Shown piece by piece: positions 23,001 through 27,150 of a stretch of 64,000 nucleotides of DNA (positions within the stretch are counted from its first letter, which is position 1; each line of letters opens with the position of its first letter). The stretch spans positions 3,968,001 to 4,032,000 of the forward strand of contig NZ_JANADO010000001.1 of the NCBI RefSeq assembly GCF_024199845.1, written 5' to 3'. This stretch comes from Bradyrhizobium sp. CCGB12. GTDB taxonomy: Bacteria > Pseudomonadota > Alphaproteobacteria > Rhizobiales > Xanthobacteraceae. The notes under the pieces were generated by a model, which ran no database searches, was not told where the DNA came from, and saw nothing but the letters and a program-made list of their open reading frames with translations. The position numbers were made by a program, and so were the translations under genes.

Positions 23001-25004
23001 CTGTGCCGTCTCCGAACCGTGGGAGGTGATGCTGACGTTGCCGGTGCCGCTGATGTTGGCGGTGCCGTTGATGTTGACCGTCGCCGTGGCGCTCGCGGCC
23101 ACGTAGCCGCCGTTGATGCCGAGCAGCGATGCCGCAAGGGTGGTGCCGACCAGCGCCATGAGACCGGGGACCGAGCTCGTGAAGCTCGACGTCGCCGTCG
23201 AGGTCGCGCCGATCGTGATGTCACCGCCGGTGATCTGACCGTCGATCGTGATCCCGGTGGTCGCGGTGGCCTGACCCGACAGCTTGGTGTCGGTCGCCGT
23301 TGCCGTCAGCGAGACGCTGCCGCTGGTATAGGTCGTTCCGCCGAAATTGGCGGCCTGCGCCAGGATTTTCGCACCATTGTTCACGCTGATCGTCGGCGCC
23401 GTGATCGTGACGTTATGGGCGTTGCGATAGGAATGGTTGGCGCTGTCGAGCGCGCGCGTATCGATCTGGGCGTGCGAGGACAGCGTCACGGAATTGCTGG
23501 CCTGAATGGTGACGTTGCCGGCCAGGATCTTGCCGTCGATGGTGACGTCCACGGCCGGGGCGGCGGCGCCGTTGACGACGTCGTTGTTGATGGTGACGTT
23601 GCCGTCGCTGTAGTTCGTGCCGGAGTTGACCGCCTGCGTGAGGATCTGCGCACCGTTCTGGATATTGATCGTCTGCGCGTGGATCAGGACGTTGTTGGCA
23701 TCGCCCGTCGAATGGCCATTGGCGTCGAGGTGGCGGGTATCGATCACCGCATGTGCCGCCAGCGTGACCGAATTGTCCGCCTGGATCAGGTAGCTGGCGC
23801 TGGCGCCGCCGGTTATCCCGGCGATGGTGTTCGCGATCGCGGTATTCGACAGCGTCACACCGGTGTCGCCCTGGCTCGCATCGCCGACGACCACATCGGT
23901 CGGATCGATCAGCAGCGTGCCGGCTTTGCCGTTTTCCGCGCCGAGATTGACCTTGATGCCTTGGCCGACGTCGATGACGCCGTTCGCGCTGAACTCGACC
24001 AGGCCGGCATTGCCGGTCTTGGAGCTGGCGTCGAATTTGGCCCCGCCCGCCACGCTCAGGTTCTGGGCCGCCTTCAGGCGGACGTCGCCCGCGTCGCCGA
24101 TCTTGCTGGCCGCGCTGAGCCTGGCGTTCTTGCCGATGTCGATGTTGTTGCCCGCCTGAACGGTGATGTTGCTCGGCGTCGAGGTCTTGCTGCGCGCGGT
24201 CAGCCGTCCGTTGACCCTGGCGTTGTTGACGGCGCCGATATGGATCGAGCCGTTGCTCACGGTGATTGAGCTGGCGCTGCGCAGGCCCTTGGAGTTGACG
24301 GAAGCGGCGAATTTCGCGGCGTGATCGAGATTGGCGATGTCGCGCTGGCTCGCGCCACCGACATAGACGTTCTGGCCGGTCAGGCGCACGCCGTCCTGAG
24401 CATTGACCCGGCCGTAGATGCGGATGTTGCCGTCGGGCGAGACCGGGAACGAGCCCGCCATGAGGTTGCCGACGGCCGTGCCGTTGATCTGCCCCTGCGC
24501 GCCGATCAGGCTGTCGGTGAACTCGCGCGTCGGCGTCGAGACGTTGAGGCTGCCGACATTGACCACGCCGCTGCGGCCGACCACGAACCCCTTGGGATCG
24601 GCGAAATAGACGTTACCGCCGATCGCGCCGTTCATGTAGGAGTTCAGCGTGCCGTTGACGTAGACCGGGGCGTCACGAACGATGTTGACGAGGTTCTGCG
24701 TGCCGGTCGGCAGTTGCAGATTGACGGTATTGCCCTGCCCGACGCTGAACTGCGAGAACGAGTTGAAGGCGTTGTTGCCCGAGACCGTCGAGGTCGTGAC
24801 ATTGGTGACGCTGCCGGAGGTCTGAAGGCTGGTCCCGGTGCGCCCATCCGGGACGATGACGTTCGCCGTCTGCGCCTGGACGCGGACGCTGTACACCGGC
24901 AGGAAGACCATCTGCATCGCGCAGAGCAGCGACATCGAACGGAAATGCGCAAGTCCGCGCAAACCCCGTTCGTCATTGTCTCGCCTCGCAGATGGTCCGC
25001 GCAT
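8091..25004 (-). CDS. Giant filamentous adhesin/exoprotein TpsA (LktA/FhaB-like, 5637 aa)
   Basis: Secreted repeat-rich beta-helix exoprotein, substrate of the downstream TpsB. An extended signal peptide ends about residue 44 (VRVQA). A filamentous-haemagglutinin TPS secretion domain follows (about 46-290), with NAFNSFSQFSVGQG (78-91), NLQLP and GFVVGRSGVVNVGSLN (139-154). Residues about 600-3000 are Ala/Gly/Thr/Ser-rich repeats of the leukotoxin LktA type (alternating AYI, VGA and GIG motifs). About 3050-4150 is less repetitive, with several Tyr/Asn-rich and Cys-pair stretches. About 5060-5325 holds near-tandem 115-residue repeats. The C-terminus (from about 5400) is non-repetitive and ends RLAEAW. 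Cysteines of the mature part occur only as six close pairs. No internal frameshift is seen across 16.9 kb. Function is presumably adhesion, biofilm or contact; the receptor is unknown. The start may alternatively lie at Met24 (24935). Confidence 0.9.
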   Translation of the reverse strand: MRGPSARRDNDERGLRGLAHFRSMSLLCAMQMVFLPVYSVRVQAQTANVIVPDGRTGTSLQTSGSVTNVTTSTVSGNNAFNSFSQFSVGQGNTVNLQLPTGTQNLVNIVRDAPVYVNGTLNSYMNGAIGGNVYFADPKGFVVGRSGVVNVGSLNVSTPTREFTDSLIGAQGQINGTAVGNLMAGSFPVSPDGNIRIYGRVNAQDGVRLTGQNVYVGGASQRDIANLDHAAKFAASVNSKGLRSASSITVSNGSIHIGAVNNARVNGRLTARSKTSTPSNITVQAGNNIDIGKNARLSAASKIGDAGDVRLKAAQNLSVAGGAKFDASSKTGNAGLVEFSANGVIDVGQGIKVNLGAENGKAGTLLIDPTDVVVGDASQGDTGVTLSNTAIANTIAGITGGASASYLIQADNSVTLAAHAVIDTRHLDANGHSTGDANNVLIHAQTINIQNGAQILTQAVNSGTNYSDGNVTINNDVVNGAAAPAVDVTIDGKILAGNVTIQASNSVTLSSHAQIDTRALDSANHSYRNAHNVTITAPTISVNNGAKILAQAANFGGTTYTSGSVSLTATATDTKLSGQATATTGITIDGQITGGDITIGATSTATSSFTSSVPGLMALVGTTLAASLLGINGGYVAASATATVNINGTANISGTGNVSITSHGSETAQDPAIASTLLGGSPIGASAVVGKIDGNVTTNVASGATISAGGNLAIHATNDATLAVSAVAATSSAQFVETVAYSTGSVSTTANVATGANLSVGTVNASGNSLTLRAINNNSFSTGATSVALSTPAASGGTGGALAISDVTTSATAKLGASLGTSASSRMNGSVMVEATSNTTSNSTMASTIVGTPALIGAIQDFMVSTASPGSLIAQHMVPLMPVNFNFKAAGALSLANSTENATASIDQNPNGGAPSLYVSGNVAVVSTVIDRGVRSNATAAAITKDATTGEGVAISAAVAWGNFNHNSNAYIGGGTTVNAANIAVDANTWMPITNTWLKWDGLTEVLSHLNGNLGVGGNILTSYANATADAGDVIGLAGSMNHFVVNNNTTAWVAGGASLTATCTTAACGSSWSATVNNGDVRTYDASIQVAATTTTASIDAAGNVGTLGFLPGNTSGGSSIGGSLNFVQFNTSTIAGISDRATVRAADDIAVNAITSDQFVAVAPSSGKAAGTLALNGITSLGFLNNTTHASISSQASVFSPTVGILAQQDLSVVTIAGAVNVGGGSAVGLSVAYMGANVDTSAYIGDNHSDIRPGPFSTNDPFAGNSGGSGSVNADNLAVSATTSGRITAAAVAASITEPSLSNFADKANAAGAAATGGPAGIALAANKISSTSGSSTSGFSLDLAGSSSVTDVSFGTSAYIKNASVNKFTTATAVNTNTVVQALNDTILSNGSGSAAANMSGASAQGAAIGGAIAAAMSNNATLAYIYGTTMQNQSSLTVQALNGGSETVVALGVAGGTSANAAALSASVGIMTDSANAYIQSSTITGQATGVNRALEVDAYQTTNIAIGGGSLYMSGGKVGIGIALTYASIGDPVDGKATDAHILSSSISNYDSLLVLADSASVIASGAASGGAGANGLAGAIVVGEITPTTTAYINSNSTVNINVGRVTVLADSGAVASLDTALGNLVKKSNNNHLASDTCTAAGGTGGQNCVDFSAAALNDGVANGPGASIVSVAGTIQAGKNNVGASLIYNTIATTHSAYIANVLMAAATSNGNVSVSAQDTTKIQAVTIGFGLATGQFAGVGGTTISSIANTVSASIGNGQSSASQSSVSGHNISVTATDNSSITGTAAVAGASTQGSAAGLALVYSSIANNVSAGVTGSKLVASGNVGVGANSNAGISTVAVGVAMSSQVGLAGSVATNLMGTNVTASITAAGANGVNGADVTATNNVAVIAGNNDKAAVFAGAVSISKGAAGGAGSLVTNQITGTTAAYISGANTKVDALGTSSTDTLSVNNGTLVHAFDLGTAHAPSDATPDLSENQDTVRGLAVVASSHQAVVTNVASLAASSGIAIMINPITNVMSGTTQAYIDSAAIDTRLTSSTLAPQIEVAASSFSYSGAFGAGIVPPTGNGGGGATIISTTMRRGTFAYITNATVGGVQSSSPTVGAVTVKANAEQDASSIAVGFNTGSVGLNVFQATTEAYVDGGALTAASLMVNATNNTGIFSANGSGAYGSQAAIGAAFLVQVSSNRTEAYVGDEFHYQGNGAAHTTALNLSGALDVEANTKNRFEAYAIGGALSTGTAAIAGMANIEIANNTTIAGVYDTTLQSVTGGAAGAVTINANEDVAIKEIAGALAVGASGAGVGVGAAANIIVFKSQTIAESRNSNLNSSGAINVNALSTKEVLSYAVTAGIGGSVGIGATVGVIIIGTNTADPDTQGQQTGQLNQGGNGTIASVNNGTNNTHGSNAVASGTAGNPNNANVTSTYDVSTVLTGGNDGVTAQIAGGNVTGSEVHVAATSANAAKMYLLGAGFAKNVGIGAGIGYTSVDSSVLANLSAIVSAPSVTVAAVVKDASTGPYGGKTIDTEAIAGGAALYFGAQAAVAVGNVANTVTAQLGGQVTGTGGTGVAVMAQDSSTQVVFTGGVTAGAAAVGASVATAGRSSSVAAKVLDDATVNVSTLAVGAGGAGTLSTTATALGGGILAGVGADAEATESSTVLAEIGSGASITTSATGVGTLVSASITPNLSSSAIGVSVGGGAVGVAIAQSTVGATVTADVGNDVTFSGGALAVTAMALVPAGGTTTYAWALAGGGGSLIGAQGSYAKASENATVSAYGGTGIELPNADIVIAAQNDSAQYAEATGLSTGFLALGATVAQTSSSAHTYAYLGAPADMDNLNHTNYTGILQITATGTDTNVSNATVGAGGTYAGAAAVATTSSTAVTDARFDGGTTDDTLYFGGLKIAAEHTTNYAASGDAFQASTAGVSAGKAQNDVNSTTTAEIGTHLIINSDGGDMIVTSKDNVNQAGGGARSGSGGSFSGAAALSDSTVTQTVTTNIGAGTILSLNGDPRTSIGVIDIEAYNTLNTRDTASLATASFFAGGGAESNMTANATLAVNIHARELFSVGKIFIGTAATMAASNNANASLYGAIAGVGASTNSWVHANQDVTVDSGTTIEAWRDINIFAGMSGDTITFSSIQATATTVVYNNTAIPISTLYRGTANAGGDSTLTLSDGSRVLGVRDIYLGATQGQVTASGNGSNYNPYLDIFSAKNSDNHSHTSGTGDVALNGLVVAGINNDVTITIDLGASAPTLSTTSPYSSLSPNLEYVSDVDHFSPVKSWNHQTVQYTTVGSFNPYDNIVNQLVTLTGLTDTQIRTQLATSTTANPTTMAPSGADPTGDVQRQINALIQQVPYTSNAPGAAFAFGDMLVSAGNVSILAQKLTGNSLAGHSAPAVIARGSPLIKVENRGLDFMDFANLTVTNVTGGNITYRQIDHVDPDSHSNVTFTATPSATPIIDISATYNRVDPDSGLGVDGNGNQLTRKPDIYFDGIVTNEGGLLKITNNLGSIVASQSLNAATIQMVAPNGSFVFLGGLGSFYNSNHDVTAQWAGVQYKPADNDTLTAVMAAATYLGAYGDYATSPHIGAGGNHPYFYYCCVDGNTGVQQTAANSTIFTARMLMTYYDGLSLYSAIFLPMGSGAPGGGNPNAGSVGSTATLAAMEGPTVQTISTAPWERNTYTGQGVYSNTTYDYTTTSTDAQGNTVTTNHTATYYSPFNCSGCSAYFQVVNIQNDVITPRTANTNASTNWSSTTPSGYQNPANAPFILGQAIIISAGVINVNGLIQSGTSSNYSVDIGGGALSAINSLKSDSAAFAQAQANARNGSYYDITAAAAPLVASDIKIGVRYNALTDQILVNGVVQGSGGYVYLNGKIISTSTDGTAQGTIAVKGGAGSITVNNSTGLQLVTNTINTGVSAPSVIQIVDQLQQQTTWYVYNPSAAGAQQVSTYRTSGVNASAYTASMLAGLSGTANIQYAVKPNMYYQWVDTATLDRPATSTQFDYGWHYTPSAQGENWTRTISLVENVMQATGGGGNTGQLQTANFQEVITATGGYHNAGGNTHPEKCCGADAQYNWYQQIYDHLTLTLTNTVKASNPINIQFSGGGASTVSVSSNSGIVINGPINNLSGSTTVTATGANSAITSAPNANNPMISGKSVTLSADGGIGSLGANGVPVQVQVYGGNLTASSIDHDIAIAAVGALSINQVKVNSAGATPQGSVFLSATGDINSAAPYNAANPVVIGKNIEINSTGGAIGATSSVVNGATTLTNINPLVIQATGTTQADGTVDGGVLDSTSATGTYIVQSKGDLRLGTIQSTGGPVFLEAAGSDGNQASILNGRAVVGLTQAQSQHLQDVWTSLDLLSGNAATNAVNSYQSMVTSAYNDYFQLKNIAFPNGSTYNPTSVGLTVLRAQVAAKLGIDPADVTTTQMKNEATTRFLRDQFLLGQITTDELKSSLTTLLGTAPADPLGTLFGSSLSTTLFTKLFDGVSTANQRMPSNTALQTALNAYNASYTYTLASTERVYGIITAGSQWTQSQLAYTVSSSAVGAAPPPIDENVVANVSANQIMLYAPRGSVGNSAAPQTFTFTSVDSSSLTPEQRGLLATAGPGQLTVGAVTDPTTHVTTYTVSLSQQNLVVVDNPIAISAKALTNIYLGSKNSLALGGITANYGPITAAQANGIEVTGRGDVKLDAVTSVSANASGPVISGDISNLTLIAEHGNVGTSANALQIAFADPGNDQLDRVSSAQGIYVKQTTGDLILGNISAGNAIQLAATGSIYAEAGFTDRTAIHILGTDLDLRAGGNIGFNGSAFQPLQVNISGALTGSAIGDLSILAVTGDLVVGSTSGTLTAGGALTLNVSRGALTVNADITSGGLMQLLANRGMTFAAGTSAAPVVATSSANGVTLVAATLSMGAYSAINAAGLISVTTTGDATIGQLNSSLSYAAASNAPSIIVTAGGVASLGAIIDNGDGQTKFVASGAGAEVSLSASNGIGNAASRFVLSAARLSASASAGDIYVKVLTDTEASLLSAARGSVDIIGTGGLTLDQVLAGTAAGASGSFSAVANNGSIVIGTADSSGSQTVHATQNVTFNSLVATGNAGDAGNINVTADNGFILAQTVISGGATTLGSVSAHGSATLLAATTITGNTLAATTGSGLLTAGGPINWNTLNVGTTLGATASQGSITFQTAQSGGTQTIHAHDNVIFNALTATGINGDVGNINVAADNGFILAQTVTSGGTTTLGSVTANGSARLIAAGTNTGHNLTTSTGNAVLQGTVVHWDNLNVGGTLGITATTGAITLGTAVSGGSQTLHAVNDIVFSQLTTTGIPGDAGDIDLRSDAGSIRGGSISANGDTHFVSAGPVSLDRIRGNVIKLTSPGDLSIGWVSVVKELDLAADTINVRGEQIRSTPQVPLIMNVTGHNGGVAKSANISIDPDHIIINQFRVVDATFWTDAPAVSIVNGYVPGQLMLTTANAQVLLNNRTPAPSNWPALQLYQPGGVFTMSQIGNANVSNAYVVFYTGDISATVTNYGPTHTCCNDFTGASMIRNISVDGEGNESIETWLAKKDGGTFYLLGLSGQARLDALLTPRPVETIGAGPAVNIEGLSDMRKLRQKGQRAGRPGWKDAAIETAKPAIGRLAEAW
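9030..9830 (-). repeat. Near-tandem 115-residue (345-bp) repeats inside tpsA
   Basis: Within the adhesin gene the segment encoding ADNGFILAQTV recurs exactly 345 bp apart (CTGCGCCAGGATGAAGCCGT at 9321 and again at 9666). The surrounding translations align over about 115 residues: SGG-QT-HA, NINV-ADNGFILAQT, and LN-WDNLNVG/NWNTLNVG motifs. A third, more diverged unit lies towards the C-terminus (from about 9170 down to 9030). This looks like recent in-frame duplication of beta-helix coils. Confidence 0.75.
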
Positions 25005-25072
25005 TTCAGATCCCCGTCATCGGCATTGGCGCCGATCCACGACCGGTGGGAGAATGTCGCGACCGTCCGGCA

Positions 25073-25813
25073 TCAGAACTGGCCGGGCGGGAGCTTGAAG
25101 ATGTCGGGGCTCTTGGCGTCGGCGACGTAGAACAGCAGCAGGCTGGTGGGCGTCAGCACTCGCTGGTTGTTCTCCTTGTTCTCGAACGTGCCCTGCAGCA
25201 GCAGGATCACTGAACGATCCTTGGCATCGCTGCCGCGGAACATCACGATGCCGCCGGCGACGGGCATGTTCACCGCGATCGAATCAGGCTTGAAGCCTTC
25301 GCCCATGAAATGGGCGCGCAGAATGTTGGCGTTGGAGAACAGTTTCTCCGGCGTCATCGCCGCGTCGGTCCCCTTTGACCAGACCGCACCGACCTGGATC
25401 AGCGACTTGGACTTGTAGCCGAACGTGTAGGACAGCTCGGCGGTGCCACCGTTCGGCAGCAGCTCTGGAACCGACAGCAAGATGCTGCGCGTCAGCTCGG
25501 ACGCATTGTCCTGCGCCTTGATGGTATCGGGTTTGGCGTTGAAGTCCTTGGCCATCGCCGCGCGCACGTCGGTCTCGATCATGCCGAACTTGGCGGAGCG
25601 GAAGCCGTCGATCGCCTTGGTCTTGTCGTCGGCGGCCGGCGTCTCGGCCGCCGCCGCCGATGTCGCGCCGGCGGCAACCGGCGCCGCGGCCGCGGCGGCT
25701 TTGGGTGCCGGCGCGGCCTTCTGCTTCGGCACGGCGCCCTGAGCCGCGAGAGGCCCGATTGCAACGCAGGTGAGCAGGCCGACGAGGGCCGGAACGAGAT
25801 AGATTTTGCGCAT
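25073..25813 (-). CDS. Exported hypothetical protein heading the tps operon
   Basis: I do not recognise a named family. The frame could start at 25849, but ATG 25813 has a GAAGG ribosome binding site 7 nt upstream and opens directly on a signal peptide (MRKIYLVPALVGLLTC, cleavage after PLAAQ). The mature 220-odd residues begin with an Ala/Pro/Lys-rich linker (about 30-70). A compact domain with mixed polar content follows (FGMIETDVRAAM, SVPELLPNGG, LLLFYVADAK). It ends 69 bp before tpsA on the same strand, so it is probably co-transcribed. It may be a periplasmic helper for adhesin export or an unrelated envelope protein; the sequence does not decide. Confidence 0.75.
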   Translation of the reverse strand: MRKIYLVPALVGLLTCVAIGPLAAQGAVPKQKAAPAPKAAAAAAPVAAGATSAAAAETPAADDKTKAIDGFRSAKFGMIETDVRAAMAKDFNAKPDTIKAQDNASELTRSILLSVPELLPNGGTAELSYTFGYKSKSLIQVGAVWSKGTDAAMTPEKLFSNANILRAHFMGEGFKPDSIAVNMPVAGGIVMFRGSDAKDRSVILLLQGTFENKENNQRVLTPTSLLLFYVADAKSPDIFKLPPGQF

Positions 25814-26106
25814 CGAAAACCTTCGAAACAACCTGAAACAATGCTTCAAAAATCAGCAGCTACGAAATCGACTTCCCCGCACCGTGATCGCACCCGGGAC
25901 GGAAATTGTTGCAACGCTACAAGGCGTTACAAAGCGTCACGGAGAAGACAAGGATCGAAACAGCGACTCTTTGGCAGCAAAGCCATACGGTATCGGGCTG
26001 CCAAACGCTGCGAATGAACATTCACAAGCGCATTTTTTCATCAATTGTGGTCACCAGCCTTTCGCGTTATGCACATCTCCCGGGGACAACTTTTGCGAAA
26101 CATTTC
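25814..26106. promoter_or_regulatory. Divergent promoter region of tps operon and SBP-kinase operon, with triple direct repeat
   Basis: This 293-bp region is AT-richer than its surroundings and separates two divergent operons. At 25915-25942 an 8-bp motif recurs three times with a 10-bp period: CGCTACAA, CGTTACAA, CGTCACGG. Each copy falls on the same face of the helix, as expected for a protein-binding array. No confident -35/-10 pair could be assigned. Confidence 0.5.
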
Positions 26107-27150
26107 ATGATTGAGCGGCCTGCTCCTGCCCGCGTTGTGCCGGCGGTCGCCCGCCGCGATGTGCTTCGGCTTGCGGGCGCAACTGCCGCGGGATTCTTTG
26201 CACTCGGCGCAACGTCGGATCGCATGCGAATCGTCGCCTCGATCACCGGCCTGCCGCTCAACGACGAGCTGACCAGACGAAGCATGACCGAGAGTTCGAA
26301 CTCTCGCCTCGGCGCGCTGATCGCGGGCTTGCGACAGCGCGGCTGGCTCGAAGGGGTCAACTATCGTTTCGAGCTCCGTTCGACCTTCGGCGCACCGGAC
26401 AGACTGAAGACCGCGGTGCAGGAGCTCATCGATCTCAAGCCGGATGTCATCCTGACCGGCTCGACTGTCGATACCGCGGCCGTCATGGCGGCCACCACGA
26501 CGATCCCGATCGTCTTCGCGACCTCAAACGACCCCGTCGGCAATGGCTTCGTTCAAAGCCTCGCCCATCCCGGCGGCAATGTCACGGGCTTCACCAGCAG
26601 CACCCCCGAGATGGGCGGCAAATGGCTTCAGCTCATCAAGGAGGCTGTGCCGGATATCCAGCGCGTCGGCATCCTGTTCAATCCGGCGACCACCCCTCGT
26701 GCCGGGCGCTACTACCTTGACTCCCTCGAGCAGGAGGCCGCTTCATCCGGCGTTGCCGTGGTCCTTGCGCCCATCGGCACGGCAGCGGCGATCGACGGCG
26801 CAATCGGACGCTTCGCCGAGCCTCCGAAGGCAGCGATGATCTCGCTCGTCGACAGTTTTCTGGTGATCAACCGGCAAGCGATCGTCGCGGCGGCCGCGAA
26901 GTATCGCGTGCCCATGATCTATCCCTTCCACTATTTCATCGATGCGGGCGGGCTGATGAGCTACGGGCCGACGCTGGAGGTGCGCTCGGCCGATTACGTC
27001 GATCTCATCCTGCGCGGCACCAAGGCCGGCGATCTGCCGGTGCAGTCGCCACGAAAATACGAGCTGTTGATCAACCGCACCGTTGCCAGGGCGCTCGGGC
27101 TGACGGTCCCGTTCACGCTGCTGGCGCGCGCCGACGAGATCCGCGAGTGA
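26107..27150 (+). CDS. ABC_sub_bind-type periplasmic binding protein paired with hybrid kinase
   Basis: Type I periplasmic binding fold of the ABC_sub_bind family (PF04392-like). From ATG 26107 it has 347 residues; the frame is open further upstream, so the start is uncertain. The N-terminus carries a twin-arginine-like signal (ARRDVLRLAG, then a hydrophobic stretch). Typical family motifs follow: DLKPDVILTGSTV, IPIVFATSNDPVGNGFV, LAHPGGNVTGF, VGILFNPATTP, and the C-terminal GLMSYGP and LLARADEIRE. No permease or ATPase gene is nearby. Its stop overlaps the GTG start of the histidine kinase by 4 bp, so it is more likely a sensor partner (as TorT for TorS) than a transport component. That role is inference. 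Confidence 0.88.
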   Translation: MIERPAPARVVPAVARRDVLRLAGATAAGFFALGATSDRMRIVASITGLPLNDELTRRSMTESSNSRLGALIAGLRQRGWLEGVNYRFELRSTFGAPDRLKTAVQELIDLKPDVILTGSTVDTAAVMAATTTIPIVFATSNDPVGNGFVQSLAHPGGNVTGFTSSTPEMGGKWLQLIKEAVPDIQRVGILFNPATTPRAGRYYLDSLEQEAASSGVAVVLAPIGTAAAIDGAIGRFAEPPKAAMISLVDSFLVINRQAIVAAAAKYRVPMIYPFHYFIDAGGLMSYGPTLEVRSADYVDLILRGTKAGDLPVQSPRKYELLINRTVARALGLTVPFTLLARADEIRE

